From Lactifluus volemus (lineage: Eukaryota > Basidiomycota > Agaricomycetes > Russulales > Russulaceae), in NCBI GenBank assembly GCA_022376515.1, contig WTXI01000292.1, positions 1 through 45,346 on the forward strand: a DNA stretch of 45,346 nt. Reading direction: 5' to 3'. Made by a program: the position numbers and the translations under genes. Below are positions 19,575 through 30,849 of the stretch, piece after piece (position 1 is the stretch's first letter; each line of letters starts with the position of its first letter). A model generated the notes under the pieces. That model was not told the DNA's origin and did no database searches. It saw only the letters and a program-made list of their open reading frames with translations.

Positions 19575-22275
19575 ATGGCTTCTCAACGGGCGAAGCAATT
19601 GGCAAAGAAAGTCGTACGATATCCAGAGGACCAACCTCCGATTGTCTCTTGTAAGGATTGGATTCAAAATCTCACCAAGGATCCCAAGGGCTTTGTAAGT
19701 TGATTGATCATCGCGTGGGTGCTTCCCTTACCTATTCACTCTAAATAGGTTACCAACTACGTTTCCCGACTATTCCCTATTACTCGTTGGATCACTCACT
19801 ACAGTGAGCTCAGCTTACTTCCCTCCTTCCTTACCACACTCCCTCATCTCTCCCCTAGATGTTGGTTGGGCAGCTGGCGACGTCATCGCTGGTCTTACTG
19901 TCGGCATGGTCGTCGTCCCTCAAAGCATGTCTTATGCAACGGTAAATCACATCCACCCCTTTCCTCTATCATATCTGAGCCATCCTACCACAGATTGCGA
20001 CCTTGCCAGTTCAATATGGCCTTTATTCCGCCTTCGTTGGTGTGATGGTATATTGTGTCCGTCGCATGTTCATCGAAATTCCTCCTTTCGTACCCAAACA
20101 GATTCCTCACAGTTGTTCGCCACTTCCAAAGATGTTTCTATTGGCCCCGTCGCGGTCATGTCTCTCCAGGTCTCTGAGATTATTAAATACATCGATAAAA
20201 AGTATCCCAACAGATGGTCTAGCCCAGAGATCGCCACCGAAGTAGCATTCATTTGCGGCTTCGCCCTCCTCGCCATTGGATTGCTCCGCCTCGGCTGGAT
20301 AGTCGAGCTCATCCCTTTGCCCGCTATTGCCGGCTTCATAACGGGCTCCGCACTCAGTATTATCGCCGGCCAAATCCCTGGGCTCATGGGCATCACCGGT
20401 TTCAAGTCTGTTCCCTTTTGCCTTCTATTCAAAGCCCGTCGCTGATATCCCGATGAAAAGTACACGCGCCGCTACGTACCATGTCATCATCAACACCCTC
20501 AAGCATCTCGGTAGGACCCACAAGGACGCGATCTTCGGTCTAGTCGGCCTTTTTTCGTTGTATGCAATCCGCATAGGATGTGATCGCCTGTCGCGCCGTT
20601 ACCCGCGCCGAGGTCTGTTTTCTCAACTCTCACTAGATCCCCGTCTCATCCTCACTGCGCAGCCCGCCTTTTTTTCTTCATCTCAACGTTCCGAAGTGCA
20701 TTCGTCATCGTGGTCCTTACCTTTGCTTCTTGGCTATACGCTCGCCACCATAAGAGCAAAAAGGGTACATATCCAATCGCTGTCCTTGGGACCGTTCCCC
20801 GGGGTTTTAAAGCCGTCGGTACTCCCACGATCGATCATCACCTCATTAGCGCACTCGCACCAAAGCTCCCTGTGGCCACCATCATCTTGTTTCTCGAGCA
20901 CATCTCCATCGCCAAATGTAAGTCAACGACTGCATTGTCGCTATCTAATTAATATTTGCGCAGCGTTTGGGCGTATCAACGGCTACAAAATCGACCCCAA
21001 CCAGGAGCTCATTGCGATTGGTGTCACCAACACCGTCGGGACTTGCTTCGGTGCTTACCCCGCGACGGGTTCATTCTCACGGTCTGCCATCAACTCCAAG
21101 GCTGGCGTGCGCACACCCCTTGCGGGTATTCTCGCTGGTATCATCGTTGTCGTCGCATTATACGGTCTCACCCCTGCCTTCTATTGGATCCCCACCGCCG
21201 CACTTTCTGCTGTCATTATTCACGCCGTCGCCGATCTCGTCACCAAGCCCCCACAAGTGTACCAATTTTGGCGCCATAACCCATTGGAGTTTTTCATCTG
21301 GGCCGCCGCGGTCCTTGTGACTGTTTTCTCGAGCATTGAAAATGGCGTCTACGTTTCCATCGCGGCGTCTGCCGTGCTTCTCATATTCAGACTCGCACAT
21401 CCGCGTGGCCACTTCCTCGGACGTGTTCGGGTACATTCCAATGGCAGCCCATCTGATGCGCGCGATGTATTCGTTCCCCTCTCTCATAACCGCGTCATCA
21501 ATCCGCAGATTCGCGTCGGGCCCCCTCCACAAGGCATCCTCATCTACCGCTTTGAAGAGACGTTCCTCTATCCGAACTCCAGCAAGCTTAACAGCACGAT
21601 TGTGGATCATGTCAAGGCAAATATGCGTCGTGGGAAGGATCTGCGTTTGATTCCGCTCTCAGACCGCCCTTGGAACGACCCTGGCCCACGTCGCGGTGTT
21701 GAGTACGAGTGGGAAGAAAACCTAAGTAGGCCCGTACTACGTGCCATCGTCCTGGACTTTTCCACCGTGTGAGTTCGCATTTGTCGGAGTACTTCAGTCA
21801 AATCATTGACGTATTTTTTTGCAGTTCCCAGGTTGATACGACGTCAGTTCAAGCGCTCATGGACACTCGTAAAGAGGTAGAACGTTGGACAAACCGCCCT
21901 GTCGAATTTCATTTTGCGACAATCCTATCGCCATGGATACGCCGTTGCCTCATCGCGGGTGGTTTTGGCTATGAGCACAGCTCACGAACTCATGACGTTA
22001 CCGGCGTCGTGTCATATGATGCTTCACAAGCTGGCCCTTCTCAGTCGGATGTGGAAACGGGTGAGACGAAAGGGAGCTTGCTTCCCGACCCTTCGTATGG
22101 CGAGATTCGTCACGGAGAGGCGTCCGCCGTCCAGATTGACACTCCATACTTCCATCTCGATTTAGCGGAGGCTGTTGCAGCGGCCGAGGCAGGACTTCTG
22201 ACGCTCACACCACAATCGTCGGCCTCGCCGTCGGTGCATAAAGGAGACGACAAGGTTGACGTTGTTCTTGGATAA
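19575..22275 (+). CDS. Sulfate permease, SulP family with STAS domain
   Basis: Plasma-membrane sulfate transporter of the SLC26/SulP family. Exons are 19575-19694, 19749-19803, 19859-19941, 19994-20056, 20113-20405, 20461-20612, 20663-20917, 20964-21768 and 21825-22275; 2,277 bases, 758 residues, frame intact. The SulP signature is clear: DVIAGLTVGMVVVPQSMSYA, PVQYGLYSAFVGVMVY, SKDVSIGPVAVMSLQ, then FLEHISIAKSFGRINGYKID, NTVGTCFGAYPATGSFSRSA and AGVRTPLAGILAGIIV. About 10-12 hydrophobic segments are followed by a cytosolic STAS region (PQGILIYRFEETFLYPNS, AIVLDFSTVSQVDTTSVQAL) and a variable tail ending VVLG. The start ATG lies in MASQRAKQLAKKVVRYPED, a normal N-terminus for the fungal members. 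Confidence 0.95.
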
Positions 22276-23412
22276 ACACGGGTGCCGCATTGTATGCTTG
22301 AATTTGAAATGGGTTCGAACTATGATTTCATTTTACGTAGCAGTTATGAAAAGAAACCTTCTTGGTAACTTTGAAAGCGAACGCATGACGTCAAACGACA
22401 CGAACACCGTCCCATTATCCCAAACCTCAAAACTGTACGACGCAGATCATTCACCCGTTTCCAGTAAGCTTTTCACACGCATACCTCCTCTTCCACCACA
22501 CTCCATACAGTACACGGGCTAGAATCAGGATACCTAAACCCAAAGATTACAGGGGGGTATATGTCATGATTTATCGTGGCGCATTCCTCATCTCTCTTCG
22601 CTTTTTCGATGGCCGCCAAATGGCAACCGACCCGGACACATTGTGTGTGATATCATCGGCCCGCAGAATGTGCAGATCCCCTGATCCCCCAGAAAGAAAG
22701 TAAACCACTTTCTCCACAAAGGTTGCGCCCCCCAGACGGCGACTCCCATGTCCCAAGACCAAAACGTCGATAATAGGTGCCCATACCTACCTGGCAAAAG
22801 GTTGTGACGTCTGTATGTAGGTATAAACAGGAAAGAGAGCTCGAGCTCTGATTGGTCTAACGGATTCTCCGAAATAAGTTTCCCTCTTCGCATTTTTTTT
22901 TTTTGACGAACGAGCTGCTTGTGGGACCGTTTGAATGTGGTAAAATCGCATGATTCAACGCCTAGAACTTTGACGCGGCGCTATTTACATCAACACATCT
23001 CCTCATCCCGGGCCCCGACACCGTACAATCCTTCGCTTATCCCTAAAATGCTGAAAACGCGCGAAACGAGTGTGTTGGTTGCGGTCATGGAATGGAAAAA
23101 CTGTACTACGTTGCATCGGTTCGATTTCGGGCGGGCACGAATCGATGGGAGAGATATACCTTGACAAGCCATCATGTGGCGGGCTTTCTCACACACTGGC
23201 TACACGCCATCGCTTTTCGGACGCCACAGCTCTCGAAGCAGCAGCTAGCTACTTGCACACACAGAGATCATATATGTCCACACGTACACGTTTCCTGCCT
23301 TTAAGTTTCCTGCATACCCCACACTACTCTCGACCCATAACTCGGGCCCCAATCTTGTGATAGTTTTACATCTATGCACGCTCAGCTCACACTAGAAGTG
23401 CTGACGTTGTTG
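22276..23412. other. Intergenic region, nothing recognised
   Basis: Downstream of the permease. It contains only short open frames with no recognisable motif. An A/T-rich run occurs at about 22891-22906. It borders the LTR-type element that starts near 23413. Confidence 0.35.
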
Positions 23413-23587
23413 TCGTGTCGGAGTTAGGAATGGTGGAATCATGTGAAAGCTGTTACTAGTACCCTCACAGTCATGTGGAAACAGTTAAATACCAGCTGCT
23501 TTCGTAGCAAACAATCCAAGCTCTTCGTTCCCAATTGCTTCCTCAGCGTTTTCCTCTGAACTGCTGAGCTCAAATTCACTTTTACAG
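23413..23587. repeat. Putative 5' LTR
   Basis: Begins TCGTGTCGGAGTTAGGAATG and ends CAAATTCACTTTTACAG. It matches 24820-24998 along its length with scattered substitutions, including CCAAGCTCTTCGTTCCCAAT, TTGCTTCCTCAGCG and TTCCTCTGAACTGCTGAG. It lacks an eight-base insertion (CTCACTCG-like) found in the other copy. Confidence 0.75.
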
Positions 23588-23766
23588 ACTATGAGACCTG
23601 GGCTCCGGCCCAGGGTTTCCAAGCATCCATGCTGCCTCCCTCTACTGTCCTCGCTTGGCTTATGTCTCAGCAACACCCCGCTGCTGCCTCTAGGATGGCT
23701 CTCTCCGGTCACACTGGTAGCCCCCCCAGCGGGCACATCACCACATCTCACACCGGCGGCGCGGCA

Positions 23767-23883
23767 CCAACGACGTTTGAATCGCCTTTATCGACCACGT
23801 CACCACCAACGACATTTGAATCGCCTATATCGACCATGTCACCGCCAACGACGTTTGAATCGCTTATATCGACCACGTCATCT
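23767..23883. repeat. Tandem repeat, 3 x 39 bases
   Basis: Three consecutive 39-base units, each starting CCAACGACRTTTGAATCGC and containing ATATCGACCA-like sequence. Thirty-nine is a multiple of three, so in one plus frame the array reads PTTFESP(L/I)ST(T/M)SP three times. All three frames stay open across it, which explains the long open frames here without requiring a real protein. Confidence 0.85.
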
Positions 23884-24546
23884 GCTCAGCTTGCACTGTC
23901 AGCATCGGCCACAATCCCTGCACCAGCTGCACAGTCCGCGCCATAAGCACAGTCCGCACCGTCAGCAGCACTTGGCAAATTGCGACTTTGACTCGCATCC
24001 TCGCTTTGACACACCGCCTTTCAAACAAGACAGACGTGACACCCCGCAGCAGCACTGTGACCACACGGAGCTTGTTCTCATGGTCTACCGCCTCCTGGAT
24101 GCCATCAGAGTCAAAAAGGCCCCGCCTGGTCCAACAACGGATCTTGTCAGCACAGAAAAATCGGCACGCAACAGCGATGCGCCTACACTCGGACTCAACA
24201 CCAACGGCCACTCGAAGGCCGGCCACGACGACGTCAGCGCCAACGGCAGCGACAGCACCGATCAGCCTGCAACACGGCTAGCACCCCCTCTTGCGCACGA
24301 TGCAATACCGTCACTGATGCTATTCACGGCCAAACTCGAGGCGACCACTGGCAACCACATCACGGGACCACCCTGCCGTCCTCAGAGGGCTCAACACTTA
24401 CGACCGCAACGTCAGGTAGACGACCTTTCCACAGGTCGACCATTCCGACGCCATTCGAAAGTTCCATTATGCCCATCGCAGTGCACGGCGCTGGTATTTC
24501 ACTCCTGATAACCACCACCAAACCCTTCCAGTCATGCTCGCTCGAT

Positions 24547-24725
24547 GCTCGCTGTACAAAGTTCAAGCCTCACAGCGCTCGCTTATGGAGCTGGAGCCTC
24601 ACAGTGCTCGCTTTCAGAGCTTGAGCCTTACGCAGCTCGCTCACAAAGCTCGAGCCCAATGCCGCTCGCCCACGATAGCTTGAGTCTGATGCTGCTCGCT
24701 TACACAGCTTGAGCTTGCATTCCGA
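24547..24725. repeat. Tandem repeat, about 6 x 29-30 bases
   Basis: Six diverged units, each beginning GCTCGCT or GCTCGCC and carrying AGCT(T/C)GAGCC-like sequence in the middle. The centre AAGCTCGAGC / AGCTTGAGC is nearly self-complementary, so each unit could fold on itself. The array sits inside the LTR-type element, upstream of its putative polypurine tract. Confidence 0.8.
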
Positions 24726-24819
24726 GTCATCACGCAGTCAGCACCCTCGCAATCAGCACCTACGATCGATGGAAGTCCGGCACGCAGAGTGAGGGGTGTG
24801 TTGGGATTTGGCACCCCTA

Positions 24820-24998
24820 TCGTGTCGGAGTTAGGGATGGTGGAATCATGAGAAAGCTGTTAGTACCCTCATAGTCATGTGGAACAGATAAATACCAGCT
24901 ACTTTCGTAGCAACCAATCCAAGCTCTTCGTTCCCAATTGCTTCCTCAGCGCTCACTCGCTTTCCTCTGAACTGCTGAGCTCAAATTCACTATTACAG
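24820..24998. repeat. Putative 3' LTR (core shared with 5' copy)
   Basis: Begins TCGTGTCGGAGTTAGGGATG and ends CAAATTCACTATTACAG, matching 23413-23587. The sequence TGTGTTGGGATTTGGCACCC just before it (from 24797) has no counterpart at the left copy and may be the true LTR start. Confidence 0.75.
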
Positions 24999-27900
24999 TT
25001 GTTGGCTCAAACCATGCTTGCTTGCAGTTGGCACTGCACATGATGAAGGGATGAGACTGGCACATATACAAAGGCACAGTGTACTATATGCTAGGCTTAA
25101 GAGCAAAAGAGACTTACCGTGTGCTCTTTGAAATCATTCACAAGTACAGCATAGGCACCCGGGATATGAGTGAACGTATTGCTGATGGTCGACAGTGACC
25201 TGGCTGCACGAATAGTTGACGAATCAGCGGGTGCAGTTACACTTTTCCAAAGAGAACAGCGGACGACGCCCATGGAACCCAACCAGTTGAATGCCAGCGG
25301 CGTGCATTTGACATAATCGTCAACCACCTGCAGGTCCAACTGTGTCAAGGAAGAACCCGAATGCCCTCCGGATGATCTTATATGGCGAAGGTGGGACGAG
25401 TAAAGTCGAAAGTGATAAGTGATTCAAATGGAGACGGCGAATCGTGCTTGTCCGTGACTACTGACGTGACAAGGAATACAGGTATTGCTCACTGTTTGGC
25501 AAAAGCAGCTTACACAGGAGCACTAGCGGCAACCTTGATTGGTGGAAAGACCACACACACGGATTCAGGAATAGATAGGAACACGGTCGGCAAACGCACT
25601 GAGCAAAGACACCTATTGGAAGTACTTAGGCTCTCTTGTCAATGATTAACATATCCAACAAAGCGGGGGGACAGGGGAAGATGTGAGAGATTCGGCGGGT
25701 CAGTGTAACCTTGTGGTGATTTGCACCAGTGCCAGTTCCCCCCTGTCGCCGAAAGCAAGCGGGAATTGTTGTTCCGCCCTACAGACCTCGCGTTTACATA
25801 ATGGAGACTCCGTATTCTTGGGTCTGAATTGAATCACCTTGTTCGAGTCCCGAAATGCAAGCATCTCAAGAACGCACCCACTGTGAGTCGTGACCCGAAA
25901 TACGTACCAGATGGATCTCGAGGTACCAATGGGAGACGGCGATTCATAGGTCACAGCGTAAGGACACTTATGGAGCCACATGAATGGTGACAAGCACTTC
26001 CGACTCCTCAAGAAGGGATAGATAGAACATCTCAAACAACTCGAAAGCGAGTAGGTGTCAACGAGTTTGGCCCATGAAGGACACATGCTCAATCTCACAC
26101 CAGTCCCCCCCATTGCACAGTACCCGGAGGCTGTGCATAGTTAATGGCTGAAAGCAAATTCTTACCTCGCGGTACATGGCACAACGATGCAGTATCGGGG
26201 GACATTGGCTTCCTTTGCTTCGCAGTTCGCATTGGAATACACCACACCCAACGCTTCCAGCTGAGGCCACTGACCGCCTAAGTTATTTCATCCGGACCTA
26301 CTAGTACAGCTCCGAGTCTCGCACGAACTCCCTCCTCCTGTATCTCTTTCACCTCCAGCTTTCCATCCCACTCCCTCATTCAACACACCTTTCACACACT
26401 AGCCCACGTCACGTATGTCTCCTTGACATAGCTAATGCTGAGGGCTTTTTGGAATATCCATTTGGGCGGGCGCCTCACACGCTACCCGTCTTTCTTGTCC
26501 GTGCTCGAGCCTAATGGCAGGGCTGATTACTCATACTTTAATTCTCCTCCAAAGTCACCACATCACATTGCGTGGCGTGCGTAACACGTCAGGCGCTATC
26601 ACTGATAGTAGTGGTAACAAGAACTAACTAACCTGACACCAGGCTCAGAACGTCGTGACATACACCCGAATCTACCCTCCTTGGTATATCGCCTCGGGAA
26701 CTCCGACAGCCTTGGAGAACAAGGGAGTTTTCCTCATCCCCACTCACACAAAGTCCATCTCTCATACCAAGCAAAGATATAGATTGTGACAACATGAAGC
26801 ATGGATTGTCTATTACAAATGCGGAGCTCGGTACCTGCTTCTCACACCCCGAAGTCTGCAACGGGTTATGATCCAGCTTTATGAGCTGGGTCGTGGACGT
26901 CGGACATTTCAAGTAACGCATTTCTTTTAAAGTCATATTTGAACCGACAAGAACAGTAGGATTGATAGAGGACATTACCATCACTAGTTCTCAATGACCG
27001 TTAGGATTGAGTGAACCACCCGGGAGGTTGCGACGGTCGTTATTTCCACGCGCAACAGCTGCGTTTAATTGATCCAACTTGTTCAACTGCATTAATCCAA
27101 ACCACACGTACGTGCATTCGCCCCGTTCCCCGGGAGACCAAGACCGAGAATCGCAAAAAAGAGAGCCAAGACAGTTTTCATCAACACCATTGTCACCGCA
27201 GGAAGTTACTGTCAGGCTGGATGATGAGGATAAAATGTTCAAGGAACGACGGCTGATAGTGAGACAAGAAGGAAATGGGTCGACTTTATACTGCGACCGG
27301 AGTCTGTGTAGGCGCAGTTCTCTGGGATATTGAGATATTTGGAACAATCCATTCCGATACTACTGTCAGTTCTTAACCCATATGCATCATAACAGGTAAT
27401 ATCGTCTGCAACGTGCCAACGTCTGAAACTCCGATTGGATGTTCAGTGTGTGCATTCCCAAAACAAAAGTCTAAAATATTATGAGTGGATCTGAAAGTAA
27501 AGTAATCACTACAGTAAACTGAAACGAGATGAGATAAGATACCATCTCAGGGTGCGATGGCCGCACTCGCGGTATTCTTTTGTTTCCATGTCTAACCTGT
27601 ATTGTCACCGCGATGCCAAGTTCTGACATAGAAGTCGAAGTGTTGCTGCTCGGAAACCGCTTCAGTCATAGACCGAGTCAAGCTACAGTATTAGGCTATG
27701 TGGCAGCCCCGATGGCGAATGGGCCATCATTATAGTACTGAATAGTGGTGACCCAAGGCGGATAAACTGTTCGGCGCGCGACCAGTATGCTCTCGAAAAA
27801 AAAAACCCACGAAAATGTTTATCAGCGACATGCTTCCAAAAAAAAAAAGGTATAGTGCGAGTCGGATTCAGAGAGCAAGATGAAAAAGTGGGCAGGCTCG

Positions 27901-28718
27901 ACGACGCGAGTTATCTCTCGGGTGCTTCCGCTGAGCATTGCGTGTCACATTCTCGCCGGATGGGCAGTGCATCGTCTCAGCCTTGAATGGTCAAGAGAGT
28001 GTGACCGAATGAGCTAGAGACTACGACTACCCGCTCCACGAGGATGCGGCAAACAAGAGTCGAGCAGGATGACCACGAAAAAGGGGCACTGCCTCGACGC
28101 TGATGTTGTCTTATGTGTTGTCAGTGTCGTCGGGTCAAGACAAGGTCCTATGAGGTCGTAAGAAAGACTAGAAAAGCAGTCGATGACCTCAAAGGCCGAG
28201 AACGATGGGTTTTGAGAAGGGACAGTGTACGGATGCCTAGCTGTGAGGCTGAAGAGTGGGGAGTGGGGAGATGGGACATCGCAAAACAGTAAAGTGAGGG
28301 TGAATATAAGGAAAACGGAATAGGGGAGAAGAATGACGGGAGCAGAGCACCGATGACATGTGATTCGGGATGAAGAGAGGAGGAGAGGAAGCAAGCGATT
28401 TAGGAGCGATTGTGGGCATGAATCTACCAAAAGGTGACAAAATCCAACTGAAAAAGTGTAAAGTAGAAAACACGACGATGCACCATCGAAGTTCACGACG
28501 CCACATGGACGCGAAAAACTTTGAAGGGAAAACACGTTAACAAATCGGATCATGGGGACATGGGAATAGCCAGTAATCAGCCCGACCATCTTATATGAGG
28601 AAATGGATTACCAAATTGATGGATGATAAATATTGTTGCCGCGGTCCGGTCCGGTGCTGATCGAGTCGACAGCTCGAGAATCATTAAAAACTTTCTGTTT
28701 GGAAGCTACGCGTGACCC
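24999..28718. other. Gene-poor block with degenerate fragments
   Basis: About 3.7 kb with no intact gene. Coding-like fragments lie on the minus strand around 25968-26376 (annotated separately). A 191-codon open frame at 28014-28589 (minus) is Ser/Leu-rich, starts close to the next gene and has no recognisable domain. Two homopolymer runs of A occur at about 27796-27805 and 27839-27848. Confidence 0.4.
25968..26376 (-). pseudogene. Degenerate minus-strand coding fragments, family not recognised
   Basis: Three protein-like stretches lie next to one another in different frames. At 26376-26278 the frame reads REWDGKLEVKEIQEEGVRARL and ends DEIT before a stop. At 26277-26167 it reads GGQWPQLEALGVVYSNANCE through IVVPCTAR, followed by a GTAAG donor. 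At 26057-25968 it reads HLLAFELFEMFYLSLLEE and then SEVLVTIHVAP before a stop. Residue composition and the (P)QLE(A)L pattern resemble the leucine-rich part of F-box-like proteins that are abundant in basidiomycetes, but this is only a resemblance. The order and frame changes suggest a broken or rearranged gene copy. Confidence 0.35.
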
Positions 28719-30120
28719 ATGTTCTTGCGGTATCCGCGCGCAATACCTCCTGTCCTCTCGGGCTTTTGCATTCGTTTACTCTCTGCTACCGCGTCTCCTT
28801 ACGCGGGTCACAATAAAGTATGTGTCCTCGGCTCACCTGTTTCCGCCAACCCTATTTACATGCGCATCCTCCAGTGGTCAAAGATCCAACAAAAGAAAGG
28901 TATTAACGATCAGCGTCGTGGCCAAATCTATGCCCGAGCTTTCCGAGTAAGCATGTTTACGCTCCGTTTTTTTTTTCACCCTCAGATTAACACGTGCGTG
29001 TGTAGGACATCATGATCACAGCACGCAGTCAGTCCAGATCTCCGCTTATCTGCAACCGACGACGGCATTCCACTTGATTGATGACGCGTTGCAGATGGCG
29101 GGTCCGCTGATCCACAGACGAACGTCACACTTTTTAACGTGATCAAAAGGGCGCGCGCGGATGGCGTGCCCAAGGCGAACATCGAAAACGCATTACAGAA
29201 GGTATGCATTTGTACCCTCCCTTTTTTTTTTTTTTTTGATGAGCCCGCTTCTCACTCGATTATTTCCTGCTCTTGACGATGGGCTTGACTGACCGTCCTC
29301 CCTTTTTTTTTACGATGAGCCCGCTTCTCACTTGATTGTTCCCCGCTCTTGACGATGGGCTTGACTGACCGCCTTCCCCTTTTTTGGCACGTGATTTTTT
29401 TTCCGATGCACAGGCGACGACACGAGGGAAGGATGGCGGGAGCCAGCTTGCGAAGTACGAGGTGCTAGCACACGGCTCTGTCGGACTTATCATGTACGTA
29501 CTTTCCCGACAGTTCTCCCGACCGTGACCGTCCTAATGCGCGGAAGAGAGTGTCTGACAGACAATGGAAACCGCACGTTACACCAAATCCGGGAGATCCT
29601 CAATGAGCATAAGTGTGTCGACTGCCCTTCTTCTCCCTTTCTTCGCTCTTAGTCTTCGTTCCCCGATCCGGCGGATAGCGCGCGGTTTGCGACGGTTAAC
29701 TTCATGTTCCAGCATAGAGGGCGGGTGCGCGTCGCGCTCAGCAAGCAGGATGTAGCAAGTGGGTGGGTGGACAAACTACTTGATGAAGTGCTCCCCGCAG
29801 GTGCCGAAGATTTTGACCAGGTCACTGGAGCTGGGGAAGACGTGGAAGTCGAGGTACGTTACACCGTCATTCGGGTCATCCTACGTCCTACCAATCTGAT
29901 GCACCGATAGATCATGTGTGCACCAAATGCGCTGGGAAAGATAACGGATGCTGTCACCAAGTCCGGTCTCTCACAGGGGTTGCTGTCCAGTGAGCTCATA
30001 TATGCACCGGCCGAGGATGCTGTGGCGGATGAGGAACTAAGTAGTATGGTGAAGGATTTGCTGTGTGATTTAGAAGGGAATGAGAGCACACTGAGAGTGT
30101 GGACCACGCTCGACTCCTGA
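28719..30120 (+). CDS. TACO1/YebC-family mitochondrial translation factor
   Basis: YebC/PmpR family; the mitochondrial member TACO1 promotes translation of COX1, while bacterial members act on translation or transcription. Exons read 28719-28817, 28875-28946, 29006-29027 (22 bases), 29095-29201, 29414-29493, 29547-29616, 29653-29853 and 29911-30120, giving 861 bases and 286 residues. Signatures are AGHNKWSKIQQKKGINDQRRGQIYARAFRDIM, GGSADPQTNVTLFNVIKRARADGVPKANIENAL, a TDNGNRT motif, FATVNFMFQHRGRVRV and the C-terminal domain with VEVEIMCAPNALGKITDAV. The first ~30 residues (MFLRYPRAIPPVLSGF, RLLSATASPYA) look like a mitochondrial presequence. The donor of the sixth exon is uncertain: GTGTGT at 29613 would break the frame, GTCGAC at 29617 keeps it but leaves a 36-base intron. 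Confidence 0.9.
29219..29391. repeat. Tandem duplication inside an intron of the TACO1-like gene
   Basis: Two copies of a 76-base unit in the intron 29202-29413. Each contains GATGAGCCCGCTTCTCAC, GCTCTTGACGATGGGCTTGA and CTGACCG, and each is bordered by a poly-T run (about 16, 9 and 6 T). The first GATGAGCC begins at 29238 and the second at 29314. It makes this intron 212 bases, against 50-70 for the others in the gene. Confidence 0.88.
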
Positions 30121-30849
30121 CATGGCGTGACATCCAACATTTCATGCAGAATATAATTCAGTGAATTAATTATGGTACTTGTTGGCTTCCTATGGAGTGC
30201 AAGTGGATGATGGGCCAAGGCGACATAAGGCAGCTCGAGCGAAATATGGAACAACTAATCCTTGAGAGTCTTCCCTAACCGCGCTAAATGATAGTTGATT
30301 GACGGTCTATGTTGTTTACGCTTCATGGGCTGTCGTGCATAAAGTCAGCTCTCCGCCGTGAACGAAGGTCGAGAGGATCGCACCGCTGTGCGCATGCATT
30401 CATATAGAGCCTGGGCATGTTCACGACAGGCTCCGACCGACCTGATGTCGGTCGTAGCTGCCCAACATCCCAGCATGGACGCGAGTTGCGGGCCGCAGAG
30501 CACAACCGGTGGGTCTACAGCATACCAGAAAAAAAAAAGAAGTGTGAGAAGTGAGCGAGGCGGGTTCGATTTAGCTTTGAGAGACAAATGAACGCACTTT
30601 TTTGAGGACGAACTTTGAGTTTCTTTATTTGCATGGTGCTTATATGTCTTATACCCACTCGTTTTCTACGCAATCGAGGGGTATTGGGTGTAGTAGAGCG
30701 TTCAGCAGATTATTACGGAAGGCCACGTGGTCCGGAATTTATGACCGGCGTCCTTTTCTTTGCCCACCTTCCGACGACAACAAAGCTCGCTCATCTATCC
30801 ATCTCCGTCTCTCTCTTTTCGCAACAACTCGGCTCTTCATCAAACAAAC
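30121..30849. other. Intergenic region, nothing recognised
   Basis: Spacer between two plus-strand genes. The last 80 bases are pyrimidine-rich (CCATCTCCGTCTCTCTCTTT) and end CAAACAAACATGG around the next start codon, a good fungal start context. Confidence 0.4.

Larger units (their letters stand above)
23413..24998. mobile_element. Short non-autonomous LTR-type element
   Basis: Two direct repeats of about 175 bases (23413-23587 and 24820-24998) flank about 1.2 kb. Just before the second repeat is a purine-rich tract (CAGAGTGAGGGG, about 24785-24796) followed by TGTGTTGGGATTTGG, which is how a polypurine tract meets a 3' LTR; on that reading the 3' LTR would begin near 24797. The first repeat lacks the matching TGTTGGGATTTGG start and is preceded by diverged sequence, so the 5' end looks truncated. 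The interior has no integrase, protease or reverse transcriptase motif. It holds two tandem arrays (23767-23883 and 24547-24725). Known non-autonomous LTR elements (TRIM-like) are of this size; family membership is inference. Confidence 0.65.

Noticed and set aside
23591..24508. 305-codon open frame inside the LTR-type element as a Gag-like protein
   Set aside because: Its length is explained by a 39-base repeat that keeps all frames open. I see no zinc knuckle or other Gag feature, and it starts in the likely primer-binding region.
25838..25856. GTTCGAGTCCCG resembling a tRNA B box
   Set aside because: No A box at the right distance upstream and no cloverleaf could be drawn.
28014..28589. 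191-codon open frame on the minus strand
   Set aside because: Ser/Leu/Pro-rich composition without motifs and no splice pattern; not supportable as a gene.
29547..29660. Frame break in the TACO1-like gene
   Set aside because: A donor at 29617 (GTCGAC) instead of 29613 (GTGTGT) keeps the frame, so no break needs to be assumed.
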